From NCBI GenBank assembly GCA_014695345.1, contig JACJOC010000086.1, positions 247,713-311,712 on the forward strand: a stretch of 64,000 nt of DNA. Reading direction: 5' to 3'. The notes below the pieces were generated by a model. That model saw only the letters and a program-made list of their open reading frames with translations. It did not search any database and was not told where the DNA came from. Numbering within the stretch: position 1 is the stretch's first letter; each line of letters starts with the position of its first letter. The stretch is from Cyanobacteria bacterium FACHB-471 (GTDB taxonomy: Bacteria; Cyanobacteriota; Cyanobacteriia; Elainellales; Elainellaceae). Both the position numbers and the translations under genes were made by a program. Positions 10,861 through 21,600 of the stretch are shown one piece after another.

Positions 10861-12591
10861 TTAATGTAAATCTTCCTCCCAGATGCCAATGTAAATCCGA
10901 TCGCTATCATTTCGCTCGATTACACCTTCTAAATTGCCAGAGGTGAAGGAAAAATCGTTGCGTTGGCGATCGCGAATTTGGCTTAGGGCTTGCTCAATTT
11001 CTTCGGTCGATCTGCCGTTGAGCATTCCGTTTAGCGTCACCCGCATCATCAGCGGATCGACGGATTGGGCAAAGGAGGCTTCGGTTTGGCGAATGCGCTC
11101 GGTGCTTTTGTCGTAGATGTAGGCAAGGGTGACTTGGTTGGGCACCAGTTCGTATAGGTCAGAACGGGTGTTGGGCCAGTAGCCGTCTCTAGAGCGAGTT
11201 GGCTCGCCGAGTAAACTCTGCACCTCCGATATAGATGTGCCTGTGGCGAATCCAGGAACGCTGCGATCGGACAGTGCAGCGGCAGTTCCTTGCTGACTTT
11301 CTGAGGGTAGAGGTTCTGGACTAGGTTCTGGGGTCTCTGCGACGGATGGTTCTGGTTCTGGTTCTGGCTCAGGGGAAGGAGAAGCTTCTGGGGTGGGTGA
11401 CGGTTCCGTTGGTTCGGGTGGAGAAAAGTCTATCGGGGTTTCGGTGGGGGTTGGCTCTGGAGCCTGGGCAGTCTGGGGCGATCGCGTCACAATTGCACTG
11501 ACTCCGCCAACGATGGCAGCGGCGATAGCCACTCCGACTAACAGCAGAGGTGCCATTCGGTTTGAGCGTTGGGGTTTCTGAACTGGGGGAATAGATGCCG
11601 CCGTTTTGGCAGGAGTTCCGACCGTTCTTTTAGCGGGTCCAACTGTAGCTGCACCAGGAGCCGGGACAGCCCGATTCACCTGGCGAGGAGCGACTGCTAC
11701 GGTTGCTGCGGTCGTCAGGGAAGGGGGAATATCTGGATTGGGAATAGCTCCGTTTGCCCCTGCAGCCATCCCGATGGTTGAGGAAGTTGGCAGCAACGTT
11801 AGCCATTCTGCGACGGTTGCTGGACGATATTGCACCTCGACTGCCATGCCGCGTAAGACAGCCTGACTGACGGCGGGACTAATTTGAGGTTGCAGCTCAC
11901 GGGGTGCTGGCAGGGTTTGGCGGGTTCTCAAAACTGAGGCGATCGGCACAGTTGCGGTGAGCAAGGCGTATAGCGTCGCTGCCAAACCATAAACATCGGT
12001 GGCAGGAGTGCGTTTTTCCTGCGACATATACTGCTCAATTGGCGCGTAGCCGACCGACACCAAACTGGTATGCGTCTGAGTGGTGCCGGGGGTAAACTCG
12101 CGGGCAATGCCAAAGTCAATTAGCACCACCTCTTGAGTACCCTGGCGTAAAATGATGTTTTGCGGCTTTACGTCCCGGTGCAGCAAACCATTTTGGTGAA
12201 CCACCTGTAAGGCGGCTCCAATCTGGCGAATGTAGTGAATGGCCATCGCCTCTGGCAACGGATGATCAGGAAAGACGACTTCTTCCAACGTTTGACCGGG
12301 AATGTAGTCCATTACCAGATAAGGGATGCCCTCTTCGGTAAAAAAGTCATTCACCCGCACAATATTGGGATGAACACACATCGCTAACCGCCGCGCCTCA
12401 TCGCGAAATTGTCGCTCTAGTTCGGCAAACTGCGGGATCTGATGGCTGGCTGGAGTAAGGGTTTTGATCACCACCGCTTGCCCCAAGTCTCGATGCACAG
12501 CCTTGAAGGTGATGCCAAACCCACCCTGTCCTAAAGGCTGCTCCAGAGTATATTTGCCGTCTTGCAGCGATTTGCCTACTAGCGCGTTCAT
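10861..12591 (-). CDS. Hanks-type Ser/Thr protein kinase with transmembrane and extracytoplasmic domain
   Basis: 576 residues. The kinase domain covers residues 13-270: the glycine loop [16 protein letters not shown], the Lys in AVVIKTL, catalytic [11 protein letters not shown] in [10 protein letters not shown], and an activation segment with [11 protein letters not shown] linker and a single transmembrane helix follow at about 345-368 ([22 protein letters not shown]). Then come a Pro/Glu/Ser-rich spacer and a C-terminal sensor-like domain ([21 protein letters not shown] ... [21 protein letters not shown]). The architecture suggests it senses something outside the membrane and phosphorylates inside. 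Two predicted secreted proteins lie upstream on the same strand, the nearest 6 bases away. Confidence 0.93.
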   Translation of the reverse strand: MNALVGKSLQDGKYTLEQPLGQGGFGITFKAVHRDLGQAVVIKTLTPASHQIPQFAELERQFRDEARRLAMCVHPNIVRVNDFFTEEGIPYLVMDYIPGQTLEEVVFPDHPLPEAMAIHYIRQIGAALQVVHQNGLLHRDVKPQNIILRQGTQEVVLIDFGIAREFTPGTTQTHTSLVSVGYAPIEQYMSQEKRTPATDVYGLAATLYALLTATVPIASVLRTRQTLPAPRELQPQISPAVSQAVLRGMAVEVQYRPATVAEWLTLLPTSSTIGMAAGANGAIPNPDIPPSLTTAATVAVAPRQVNRAVPAPGAATVGPAKRTVGTPAKTAASIPPVQKPQRSNRMAPLLLVGVAIAAAIVGGVSAIVTRSPQTAQAPEPTPTETPIDFSPPEPTEPSPTPEASPSPEPEPEPEPSVAETPEPSPEPLPSESQQGTAAALSDRSVPGFATGTSISEVQSLLGEPTRSRDGYWPNTRSDLYELVPNQVTLAYIYDKSTERIRQTEASFAQSVDPLMMRVTLNGMLNGRSTEEIEQALSQIRDRQRNDFSFTSGNLEGVIERNDSDRIYIGIWEEDLH

Positions 12592-12597
12592 TACCCT

Positions 12598-13053
12598 TTA
12601 GTTGCTCTCATCCGTTGCATTTGCTTCATCTGCCTGATCCTGATCACAGACGAATTGCAACACCTCTGCGGAACTGCTGCCCCGCATGGGTTGCACTAGT
12701 CGCCCATTGTCATCATAAACGGCACGGTGAATCACCTGTCTACCTCTACCATGAACGGTAATGCGTCTGAGCCGTGATACCAGGCTGGTGCAATCTACCG
12801 AACGGTAAACCAGTGCGCCATAAACGGGCTGTTCTAGCTCAACTCCGATAAAGGCGTTGTTGGGTTCCTGAAAGTCTCGATATTCCCAATACCAGATGAT
12901 GCCTTCTCGGTTTTCGATGGAGTTGCGATCGACCAGAAAGCGATCGCCCACCTCATTCTCTGTAACCTCGACCCAATCTTCTACAGCCAGGGCAACAGGG
13001 GCAAAGGAAACTACTGCACACAGGGCGGTCAAACCAATCAATAACCGTTTCAT
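12598..13053 (-). CDS. Secreted protein with surface-adhesin-E-like domain
   Basis: About 151 residues from ATG 13053. A classic signal peptide (MKRLLIGLTALCAVVSFAPVALA) is followed by a small beta-rich domain: WVEVTENEVGDRFLVDRNSI ... IIWYWEYRDF ... ALVYRSVDCTSLVSRL ... FVCDQ. This arrangement resembles the 'surface-adhesin protein E' family of small exported proteins (recognition by pattern only). Two cysteines, in DCTS and FVCD, could form a disulfide. A start at 13077 would put eight residues before the leader. The stop lies 6 bases before the kinase start, so the two are probably co-transcribed. Confidence 0.7.
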   Translation of the reverse strand: MKRLLIGLTALCAVVSFAPVALAVEDWVEVTENEVGDRFLVDRNSIENREGIIWYWEYRDFQEPNNAFIGVELEQPVYGALVYRSVDCTSLVSRLRRITVHGRGRQVIHRAVYDDNGRLVQPMRGSSSAEVLQFVCDQDQADEANATDESN

Positions 13054-13093
13054 ATTTTCAGTGAATGAGGGAACCAAAATGAATTGCTAATTG

Positions 13094-13789
13094 CTATTGA
13101 GCACGAGAATCTTGATAGTCTTCGACGTTTTCGATCGCCTGCTCGGCGTAGGAATCATCCGGTCGTTCATCCAAAGCCCTTCTGAAATAGAGCAACGCCG
13201 TCCCAAACTCTCTCGCTTGCGTTGCGGCATAGCCTGCTCGCATGTAGCGATCGTAGTCAGAGTCCTGATGGGTGCGCTGTTGTGGCGTTGCAGGCTGAGC
13301 AGGTGTAGTGGGTGCAGCCGCAGCCCGTCCTTCTTGCTGTTGATAAGCAGTTACGACTCGCTGCACGTAGTCTGAAATTTCGGCGCTGTTATATTGTTCT
13401 GGGTCGCCCCGCATCCACCAAGCGGCAGATCGACGCACCGCCAGCAGTTCGTTATTGTTGCTGGCACGATATTCATCTTGCAGCACGTCGCGCATGACGC
13501 AGGTGACGACACTTCGGGCAGCATTGGGGTCAGCTTCAAACTGGGCTGGAGTTAGCTCTCTGCCCAAACACGACCTTGACCAACGGGGAATATTGGCTCC
13601 CATGATTTGCCAGTCACTATATAAACCGTCATTGGCGTTGCCCGTTTGGGGGGATGCCTGGCGCAACGCTTCGACCAACGCCGCAACTTGTCCATTTGAG
13701 ACTTGAGCCTGTGCGGGCAGCATTCCCAAACCCAGTACAAATCCAAGACTTCCAAGGCTAATCAGGAGTTGGCTAAATCGTAACCGCAT
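13094..13789 (-). CDS. Secreted hypothetical protein with C-terminal TPR-like unit
   Basis: 231 residues. The N-terminal signal peptide is MRLRFSQLLISLGSLGFVLGLGMLPAQAQ. A cyanobacteria-type exported domain follows (WQIMGANIPRWSRSCLGRELTPAQFEADPNAARSVVTCVMRDVLQDEY ... AAWWMRGDPEQY), then an Ala/Pro/Gln linker. The last 55 residues resemble a TPR pair (YDRYMRAGYAATQAREFGTALLYFRRALDERPDDSYAEQAIENVE). Two cysteines in the exported domain may pair. It stands 40 bases upstream of the adhesin-E-like gene and may share its operon with the kinase. The role is unknown. Confidence 0.65.
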   Translation of the reverse strand: MRLRFSQLLISLGSLGFVLGLGMLPAQAQVSNGQVAALVEALRQASPQTGNANDGLYSDWQIMGANIPRWSRSCLGRELTPAQFEADPNAARSVVTCVMRDVLQDEYRASNNNELLAVRRSAAWWMRGDPEQYNSAEISDYVQRVVTAYQQQEGRAAAAPTTPAQPATPQQRTHQDSDYDRYMRAGYAATQAREFGTALLYFRRALDERPDDSYAEQAIENVEDYQDSRAQ

Positions 13790-14003
13790 AGATTGAGTCC
13801 TACAAACTGTAGGCAGCTTCGATCCTCACAGTGAAGTGCGATCGCCATGTCCACCAAAGGGTCAAATGGATGCCTACACTACAAACAACATCATAACTCT
13901 GTCCCTCTTGGATGCACCCCTAACTCGGTAGAGCTTTAAAGTAAGAATTGAAGTACGAATTTTTAGACAATACTAGTTTCCAGCCGTTGACTCAGGCAAA
14001 GGG

Positions 14004-14519
14004 ATGATCAACCCAGTATTTGAGACTCAGAGATTGCAACTGAGTCCCGTTTTAGAAGAAGAGCTTGATGTCCTCCACAAAATCTTTATTGACCCGTATG
14101 TGAGGAGGTATTTGTGTGATGACGAGTCCTGGGCTTTGCAGCAGGTTGAGGAAATGTTGAGTGAGAGTCAAAAGCTCTTTAACGAGAAAAACTTTGGGCT
14201 TTGGCTAATCAGAACCAAAGATAATAAGGAAGTTATTGGAATGACGGGTTTGTGGTACTTCTTTGAGGAGGAGCAGCCCCAACTGGTTTATGCTTTGCTG
14301 CCTCAGGCAACTAAGAAAGGCTATGCAACCGAAGCCGCAGCCAGGATTCTGGAGTATTGTTTTGACGAACTTGGCTATCAGTATCTTGTGGCAAGCTGCG
14401 ATCGCCCAAATCTAGAATCCCGCAAGGTTGCCGAGAGAATCGGTATGAAAGAAGTAGAAGAGAGAATCGTAAATGGCAATCCTCTCACGTTTTTTAAGGT
14501 TGAGCGGAGTAAAACTTGA
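14004..14519 (+). CDS. GNAT family N-acetyltransferase (RimJ/RimL type)
   Basis: 171 residues with the RimJ/RimL-like pattern: FETQRLQLSPVLEEELDVL at the start, NFGLWLIRTKDNKEVIGMTGLW, then the acetyl-CoA-binding stretch YALLPQATKKGYATEAAARILEYCF. It continues YLVASCDRPNLESRKVAERIGMKEV and ends NPLTFFKVERS. The family acetylates amino groups of proteins, antibiotics or small molecules; this substrate is not predictable. The gene stands alone, with more than 200 bases of spacer upstream. Confidence 0.88.
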   Translation: MINPVFETQRLQLSPVLEEELDVLHKIFIDPYVRRYLCDDESWALQQVEEMLSESQKLFNEKNFGLWLIRTKDNKEVIGMTGLWYFFEEEQPQLVYALLPQATKKGYATEAAARILEYCFDELGYQYLVASCDRPNLESRKVAERIGMKEVEERIVNGNPLTFFKVERSKT

Positions 14520-14740
14520 TTTCAAGCTCGTCAATCAGGCTTTAAACTCGTAAACCTATTTCTATTTACGATTCCTGGCAAAGATACTAGCGTTAGGGCG
14601 ATCGCCTAGACATCCGATATTGGACTCCATTGGTGATCAGAAGTCCTCACCACCTGGGAAGGATACAGCAAATTGTGGAAACAGGCGATCGCTTGGCTAT
14701 GCAGACGGGATTGAACCCTATACGGACTTTATCAAAATTA

Positions 14741-15865
14741 ATGACCAACCTCACGTCTCTCCCCCTCACCCGCCAACTGCTGTCCTTTAACACCACCAAT
14801 CCACCTGGACAGGAGCGAGATTGCGCCAAATATCTGGCTAAGGTGCTGGAAGACATCGGTTTTCAAACCTGCTGTTATGAATTTGCGCGCGATCGCACCA
14901 CTGTTGTCGCTCACCTCAACGGGGAAAAAGAGCAATTACCCATTTGCTTTACCGGACACATCGACACTGTGCCGCTCGGAGCAACCACATGGGAAAAAGA
15001 TCCCTTTGCGGGTGAAACCGAAGCAAACAAACTCTACGGCAGAGGATCTTCAGATATGAAGGCTGGCATTGCTGCTATGGTCATTGCCGCTTCCCGTTTT
15101 GCCCAGCAGCCCGGCAGAAAAGCAGGAATGAAATTAATTTTGACGGCAGGTGAAGAAACTTGTTGCGAAGGCGCGTATCACCTGGCAGGGCTAGGAAATG
15201 TCCTGGGTGAAGCAGGCACCGTGATTGTGGGTGAACCCAGCACCAACTACCCCTGGATTGGACATAAAGGAGCCGTTCGCTTTGCCATTCGCACTAAAGG
15301 AATTACGGCTCACGCTTCCATGCCAGAACTGGGAGACAACGCCATTTACAAGGCGGCTCAGGTGATTCTCAAACTACAGTCCTTTGAATTTGGCATTGAG
15401 CCTCATCCCTTCTTAGGAAAACCAACTTTAAACGTCGGAACCATTACTGGTGGGCAAAACATTAACTCAGTTCCCGATGAGACCACGATTGGAGTCGATG
15501 TTCGCACCATTCCAGGACAGGATCACCAAGCCATTCAACAGCAACTCCAAATGCTTTTAGGTGAAGAGGTTGAAATTACTTGCCTTAATCAAGCTCAAAG
15601 TGTTGCAACAGAAGCCTCTCATGACTGGATACAAACCATCTTTGAGATTGCTAAACCCTATCTGGATACTGCCCTAGTTGCTAAAGGAGCTTCTTACTTT
15701 ACGGATGCGTCTGTATTCACCCCTGCGTTTGGTCATCCACCCACTGTGATCTTGGGCCCTGGAGAACCTACAATGGCCCATAAAACCAATGAGTTTTGCT
15801 ACGTTTCAAAAATTGAGGAAGCAGTTGAAATCTATACTCATATTGCAGAACGGTGGTGTAGCTGA
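14741..15865 (+). CDS. M20 family metallopeptidase (ArgE/DapE-like deacylase)
   Basis: Zinc-dependent enzymes that remove acyl or succinyl groups from amino acids or cleave small peptides. The motifs are complete: FTGHIDTVPLG (His and Asp ligands), LYGRGSSDMKAGIAAM (bridging Asp), ILTAGEETCCEGA (catalytic Glu pair), VGEPSTNYPWIGHKGAV, dimerisation-domain AHASMPELGDNAI and C-terminal GPGEPTMAHKTNEFCYVS with the last His ligand. The chosen ATG 14741 gives MTNLTSLPLTRQLLSF, as homologues start. The frame is open from 14630. ArgE, DapE and carboxypeptidase G2 roles cannot be separated here. Confidence 0.88.
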   Translation: MTNLTSLPLTRQLLSFNTTNPPGQERDCAKYLAKVLEDIGFQTCCYEFARDRTTVVAHLNGEKEQLPICFTGHIDTVPLGATTWEKDPFAGETEANKLYGRGSSDMKAGIAAMVIAASRFAQQPGRKAGMKLILTAGEETCCEGAYHLAGLGNVLGEAGTVIVGEPSTNYPWIGHKGAVRFAIRTKGITAHASMPELGDNAIYKAAQVILKLQSFEFGIEPHPFLGKPTLNVGTITGGQNINSVPDETTIGVDVRTIPGQDHQAIQQQLQMLLGEEVEITCLNQAQSVATEASHDWIQTIFEIAKPYLDTALVAKGASYFTDASVFTPAFGHPPTVILGPGEPTMAHKTNEFCYVSKIEEAVEIYTHIAERWCS

Positions 15866-15942
15866 GCAGCAGGAGTTCCTATTTTTGTAAGAACTCATTC
15901 CGTCAAAGTTGCATTGCAGAATTAAATCTTCTCTCAGTGGAG

Positions 15943-17589
15943 TTAGTCAATCCCTATCTTTGACGAAAGGTGAAGCGCATGATTGTAGCTGGCGATTGCT
16001 TCCTCATGTTGTTCCAAAGCGTGTAAAACTTTGCTCCGCTCTATCCACAAATCAGCGTCATTGCTCTGAATTTGAATGGCTTGATCAAAGGCAGCTAATG
16101 CCCGTTCGGGTTGCATTAGGTGGAATAGAATGAGTCCTCGCAAATACCAGGACTGATAAAGGTCAGGATTCAAATAGATTGTCTTGTCGATAATGGCGAT
16201 CGCCTCTTCATAGCGACCCAAGTCAAACAAGACCTGGCTCAGGGCATACCCAATTGTCGCCTCGTCAGGAGCCAGTTCCTTTGCGGTTTGATAAGCAATT
16301 AACTCCTCTTCATAGCGCTGAAGTTGCCCTAAAGCCAATCCGCGATTGAGCCAGGGGAGGTAATCAGTGGAATGGAGGGCGATCGCCCGATCATAGGCAG
16401 CGATCGCTTCCTCATACCGCTCTAAGTGACGCAAAACATTTCCCCGTCGAATCCAGGTGTGAGCGTGATCAGGGTGAAATTTCAGCAGGCGATCATAAGT
16501 GATGAGTGCTTCCTCATGCCGCTGGAGTTGGGTCAACAGTTGTCCGCGCAGTGACCCTAAATTGAGTGAATCGGGTTGATGTTGAATCGCGTGATCATTG
16601 GCAGCGATCGCTTCCTCATACTTCCCCAGATCCGCTAATGTGTTTCCCTTCATGTACCAGACCTGGTAGTTTGGCTGGTGTTGAATCGCGTGGTCGTAGG
16701 CAGCGATCGCCTCTTCATAACGTTGTAGCCCCCTTAAAGCATTGCCCCGGTGATACCAGGCTTCGGCGGAAGTAGAAGATTTGCGAATCGCTTGGTCAAA
16801 AGCGGCGATCGCCGCTTCATAGTGCTGCTGCTCCAAGAGTTGATAGCCCTGTTCTTGCCAGTGCTGGAGGGGGTTCGGCAGCACTCGTTGCACCACTACC
16901 CCAATCACAATTAAGCTGACCAGCATGGCTGCTGCCCATTGGTTGAATAGGTCATAGCCCGTCCAAGCCAGCTCCATTGGTACACTTAAGAAAGTGCTAA
17001 CGGTCTCGACGGTCTGCCAAAATGCCCGATTTGCCTCTGGGCTAAACCACAACAAACCAAAGACGACAAAGATTCCATAGCGGCTCCAACCATTGATCTG
17101 CGATCGCACATTAGCAGGGAGCCGGGGTTCGATAATGCCATATCCATCTAGGGGTGGGATAGGCAGCAGGTTGAGAAATACCCCCGCCACTTGAAGGAGA
17201 ATCAGAAATGCCAGTGCCTCCCAGATCCAGTGGTTGGGCACAGCGGGAGCGAGTCCTAGAAAAAATGGAAGGGCTAGCAGTAAGGTGACCAGGACACTGG
17301 CAGCCGGACCTGCGAAGGAAACGGCACTTTCCCAGGCACGGCTCCGCAATCGCTTCACATCGATGTAGACCGCTGCTCCAGGTAAGGGAATGCCACCGAT
17401 CAGCAAGAATACAAGGGGTAAGACCAAACTGTAGGAGAGATGAGTATATTTCAGCGGGTTGAGGGTCAAATATCCTTTCTCTTTGACCGAGGTATCGCCG
17501 CCCCAATACGCTACAACGGCATGACCAAATTCGTGCAGGCAAACCGATATAATCCAACCGACAAAGACGAAGACGGCAACCGAAAGCAT
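15943..17589 (-). CDS. Site-2-protease-like M50 metallopeptidase fused to nine TPR units
   Basis: About 548 residues. The N-terminal 215 or so residues are a membrane-embedded M50 peptidase: HEFGHAVVAYWGG with the zinc-binding HExxH variant, several hydrophobic helices, and LLPIPPLDGYGIIEP carrying the third (Asp) ligand. After a last helix (AAAMLVSLIVIGVVVQRV), nine TPR units run from about residue 230 to the end, most with the form YEEAIAAYDxAIxxxP. Such proteases cut transmembrane segments to release regulators; the TPR array could recruit substrates or partners. The start is ATG 17589. Confidence 0.88.
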   Translation of the reverse strand: MLSVAVFVFVGWIISVCLHEFGHAVVAYWGGDTSVKEKGYLTLNPLKYTHLSYSLVLPLVFLLIGGIPLPGAAVYIDVKRLRSRAWESAVSFAGPAASVLVTLLLALPFFLGLAPAVPNHWIWEALAFLILLQVAGVFLNLLPIPPLDGYGIIEPRLPANVRSQINGWSRYGIFVVFGLLWFSPEANRAFWQTVETVSTFLSVPMELAWTGYDLFNQWAAAMLVSLIVIGVVVQRVLPNPLQHWQEQGYQLLEQQHYEAAIAAFDQAIRKSSTSAEAWYHRGNALRGLQRYEEAIAAYDHAIQHQPNYQVWYMKGNTLADLGKYEEAIAANDHAIQHQPDSLNLGSLRGQLLTQLQRHEEALITYDRLLKFHPDHAHTWIRRGNVLRHLERYEEAIAAYDRAIALHSTDYLPWLNRGLALGQLQRYEEELIAYQTAKELAPDEATIGYALSQVLFDLGRYEEAIAIIDKTIYLNPDLYQSWYLRGLILFHLMQPERALAAFDQAIQIQSNDADLWIERSKVLHALEQHEEAIASYNHALHLSSKIGID

Positions 17590-17765
17590 AATCAATCTCT
17601 ACCCTTCTTGCTAGTTGAGGGAAGAATTTGAGTATAAATGGTTTTCTATTCTCTTGCGGGAAGAACAAGAGGCGATCGCAATCAATTAGAATCTGTGGAG
17701 GCGATCGCTGGATTACACAAGATTGCTCAACAAGTCAGAGGGCAAATTAAACGGATTTGATAGTA

Positions 17766-18344
17766 CTACTCTTGTGTTTCTTTAGATTTAGTAATTCGTC
17801 TTCCCCAAGGCTTCAATGTAGAGATTGCAATGATCACGAACAGAAATGAGACTTGAATTGCTGATCCAACTAAAACTCCTTTTGCATCAAACACGTAAAC
17901 AGAATTCTGAAATGCATTCAACCCCTCTGAGAGTGCGATTTCTTCAGCCTTACTGCCCCAGGGGAATAACCAAAACGTTCCGAAGACCACCAAGCCAGTT
18001 GTCAAAATCCACTTGGCAATGACCCAATAAAATTTGAAGAAGCCATAGTTAGTTTGCCAGCAAAGGAGGGTCGCAGTCACCACTGAACCAATTGCCGCAG
18101 GAATCACAATCACATCATCAAGCAAATTGATCGCTGAATTCAGGGCAAAGAGAATGTCTGAGTTTACGGTGTTCTGGTTTCTTAGCGAAATCAAAAACAT
18201 GCTGAGAACTGCGCCAGTCCACAGTGCCGCAAAGCCAATGTGAAAGGATAAAATCCAATTCTTTTGTTGAAGGCTTGATTTGAAGGATTTTTTTTGCGCT
18301 GCATCAGGTTTGAGTAAGCTCTCATTGGTTTCAACTGTTGGCAT
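17766..18344 (-). CDS. Four-helix membrane protein, DUF2269-like
   Basis: 192 residues. A polar N-terminus of about 30 residues is followed by four hydrophobic helices: WILSFHIGFAALWTGAVLSMFLI, VIVIPAAIGSVVTATLLCW, FYWVIAKWILTTGLVVFGTFWLF and VLVGSAIQVSFLFVIIAISTL. The pattern 'HIGFAALWTG' plus a YWVIAKW helix resembles predicted integral membrane proteins of the DUF2269 type. Function unknown. No operon partner: the next gene upstream, cobN, is 286 bases away. Confidence 0.65.
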   Translation of the reverse strand: MPTVETNESLLKPDAAQKKSFKSSLQQKNWILSFHIGFAALWTGAVLSMFLISLRNQNTVNSDILFALNSAINLLDDVIVIPAAIGSVVTATLLCWQTNYGFFKFYWVIAKWILTTGLVVFGTFWLFPWGSKAEEIALSEGLNAFQNSVYVFDAKGVLVGSAIQVSFLFVIIAISTLKPWGRRITKSKETQE

Positions 18345-18630
18345 TGAGTACTCCTTTTTGGCATGATGAATAGCCCCACAGAGACAACCTAAATGTTGGG
18401 GTAAATTGTTGGCGTTGCTAAAGATGATTCACAGGTATCCATTCTCCTGTAAGGGCGTTTCGCGAAACGCCCCTACGAAATTCATGCGTCAGATCAGCAA
18501 TACCAAATGTTTCTCCAGGTGGGAATGTGATGAGTGTAGCGATCGCCCCTCACCGATGCTTAACTAAAGTTGCTCCAACTGTGCAGATCTTGCTGAAATT
18601 GCTACTGCAACGCTCTAAACTTTTGAGGAA
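18345..18630. other. Spacer with palindromic repeat
   Basis: The spacer between cobN and the four-helix protein. It holds the 18449-18476 palindrome with flanking homology to 60995-61083. No gene was noticed. Confidence 0.5.
18449..18476. repeat. 28-bp palindrome (GGGCGTTTCG/CGAAACGCCC family)
   Basis: Two 14-base arms with one mismatch (GTAAGGGCGTTTCG and CGAAACGCCCCTAC). The flanks also match the copy at 61028-61057: GTATCCATT lies upstream and ATTCATGCGTCAGATCAGCA downstream, so the repeat unit is about 75-85 bases rather than just the hairpin. Confidence 0.8.
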
Positions 18631-21600
18631 TTAACGGAACTGGTTATCTGTATTGCTTTCAATCACGGCTTCAGCTTGAAGGGCGATCGCCTTCAATTCA
18701 TCCAACGTTTTATCTGGAACGTTTTGCCATAGTCCTCGCTGATTCGCTTCCAGCAGTCGTTCTGCCATGTCGCGTAAAGCCCAAGGGTTCTTTTGCTGAA
18801 CAAACTGTTGAACTTCGGGATCAAACAGGTAAGCCTGAGCAATGCCCTGATACATGTGGTCTTCAACGCAGTGAGTGGTTGCATCGTAAGCAAACAGGTA
18901 GTCCACCGTTGCAGCCATCTCAAAAGCACCTTTGTAGCCGTGACGCATCACACCCGCAATCCATTTCGGATTCACCACACGAGAACGGTAAACTTTGGCA
19001 ATTTCCTGCTGAAGTTTACGGATTTTCGGATTTTCGGGCAACGAGTGATCGCCAAAATAAGTGGTGGGATTTGCGCCGGTCAGAGATCGCACCGCAGCAG
19101 TCAACCCACCCTGAAACTGGTAGTAATCATCGGAGTCGAGTAAATCATGTTCGCGGTTGTCCTGGTTGTGCAACACGACCTGAAGCTGTTGTAGTCGCTG
19201 TTTGAAGGCTTCTGGGTCGGTTCGGGCTTCTCCCTGTCCGGTGTAGGCGTAGCTGCTCCAGTTAATGTAGGCACGGGCAAGATCTTGGTCGTCTGTCCAG
19301 TTTTGCGATTCGATCAGTCCCTGTAGTCCGGCTCCATAGGCACCCGGTTTTGAGCCGAAGATGCGATAGTGCGATCGCCGTTCTGCTTGCTCCGGGGTCA
19401 ATCCGGCTGTCTGCCAGGTTTCTACTTCTTGCTGTACCTGAGCTGCCAGTGGATTTTGCTCAGCGGGTTCATTGAGTGCTGCAACTGCTCTCACAGCCTG
19501 GTCAAACAGGTCGATTAAGTTAGGAAAGGCATCGCGGAAGAAACCTGAGATCCGCAAAGTGACATCCACACGGGGACGACCCAAAACAGATAACGGCAAA
19601 ACCTCAAAGTCTACGACTCGTCGGGCTGACCCATCCCAAACAGGCTGAACTCCTAACAGCGCCAGTGCTTCTGCCAGATCATCTCCCCCCGTTCGCATCG
19701 TGGAAGTTCCCCAAATTGATAACGCTAGTGTTTTGGGGTAATCACCATGTTCCTGAGTATACTGTTCGATCAGCGCTTCAGCCGCTTTGCGTCCCACATC
19801 CCAAGCGCTTTCGGTGGGAATGGCACGAATGTCTACGGAATAAAAGTTGCGTCCGGTTGGGAGTACTTCAGGGCGACCACGAGTGGGTGCGCCAGAGGCT
19901 CCACTGGGAACATAACGCCCATCTAGTCCATGCAGGAAGTGAGTGATTTCTTGTTCGGTTTGTTGGAGGCTGGGGAGAAGGTGAGTGGCGATCCAGTGGA
20001 GGTCGGGAATATTGCTTAACGAAGGAGTGTTTTTGAGCGTGAAGTCTTCGATTTCACGCTCAAAAACATCTTCAGATCGATCAAAGTCAGGAGTTAGAAG
20101 GGATTCAACCAGGCTAGCGGCGAGCTGCTCAAGCTGTTCGATTGCGTCACCAACAGTGCGATGCGTAGGGGATTGAGAGGATGAATTTTTTGAACACATC
20201 GCGTTCCAAAAAACAGTTCCTAAAGATGAGAGGGAATCAGCAGGGTTGGCGGTGAGGGGGTCAAAGTCGAGCTGCCAGTGTTGAGCGATCGCACGAGTTA
20301 ACCCTAATCTGCCTTGCCCTGGATGACGAGCGATCGCCACAATTAAATCTCGCAGTTGTCGCCCCTGAGGACATTTCCCAAAAATGTGTAGACCGTCACG
20401 AATTTGGGCTTCTTTGAGTTCACACAGATAGCTATCAGCACGTGTGATAAATTCTGAGATAAAGGTTTTTAGTTGGGACTGATCGATCGTTTCCAGGTTG
20501 TCATTTTGTACTCCCAAATCTTGATGTAGGTTTTCCTGAAGCACCAGTGCAGTGATGCGATCGCTAATTACAGATAACCGAGTTGGGTCAAGGCTTTGCG
20601 CCTCATGATATTCATCAATCAAGCCTTCTAGCTGCTGCAAAGCCCCATAAAGTTCGGCACGAGTCATCGGTGGTGTGAGGTGATCGAGAATCACTGCTTG
20701 GGCGCGACGTTTTGCCTGTGCCCCTTCACCCGGATCATTCACAATAAATGGATAAAGGTGAGGTAATGCACCTAATGCAACTTCGGGATAACAGGTTTCG
20801 GAGAGCGCAACTCCTTTGCCGGGGAGCCATTCCAGGTTGCCGTGTTTGCCGATGTGGGCGATCGCCTGCGCTTTAAAGTGCGATCGCAGCCAGTGATAAA
20901 AAGCTAAATACTCATGAGTCGGCTCTAAATCGGGCGCGTGATAGTTCAATGATGGATCAAGGTCGTAGCCACGAGCAGGTTGAATGCCGATGAAGATGTT
21001 GCCGAGTTGGAGTCCGGAGATCGGAAAGTGGGAAGGTAGGGTGTTCCAGCGATCGTCAATGCCCTGCTGAACGGCTTTGGGAAGGGTGGCGAAATACTTT
21101 TGATAGTCCTCTAAAGGAAGGCTTTGGTGAATTTGGCGAAGGTCTTGCCCTTCAGGGTCGTTAGTAATGCCTTGAGTAAGACGTTGAATTAGTTCGTCGC
21201 CTGATGCGGGAATGTTTTCAATAGAGTAACCTGCTTGTTCTAAAGCTTTGAGAATTTCGATGCAGCTTGTGGGAGTGTCTAACCCAACCCCGTTGGCAAG
21301 GCGACCGTCACGGGTGGGATAGTTTGCCAAAATGAGTGCAATTCGGCGAGCGCCTACTGGTGTTTGACGCAAATGTGCCCAGTTTGCGGCCAGGTCAGCG
21401 ACAAACTGAATGCGATCGTCTACAGGTTCATAGCCCACCACATCAGTTTCTAAGGATGGGTTACGGACTTGAACAGTCTTAAAGGAAATGGCACGACTGA
21501 TGATGCGTCCATCAACTTCGGGTAGTGCCACATTCATCGCCACATCTCGTGGCGAGAGTCCTCTGGTCTGCGATCGCCACTTCTCTACCGTTCCACCACT

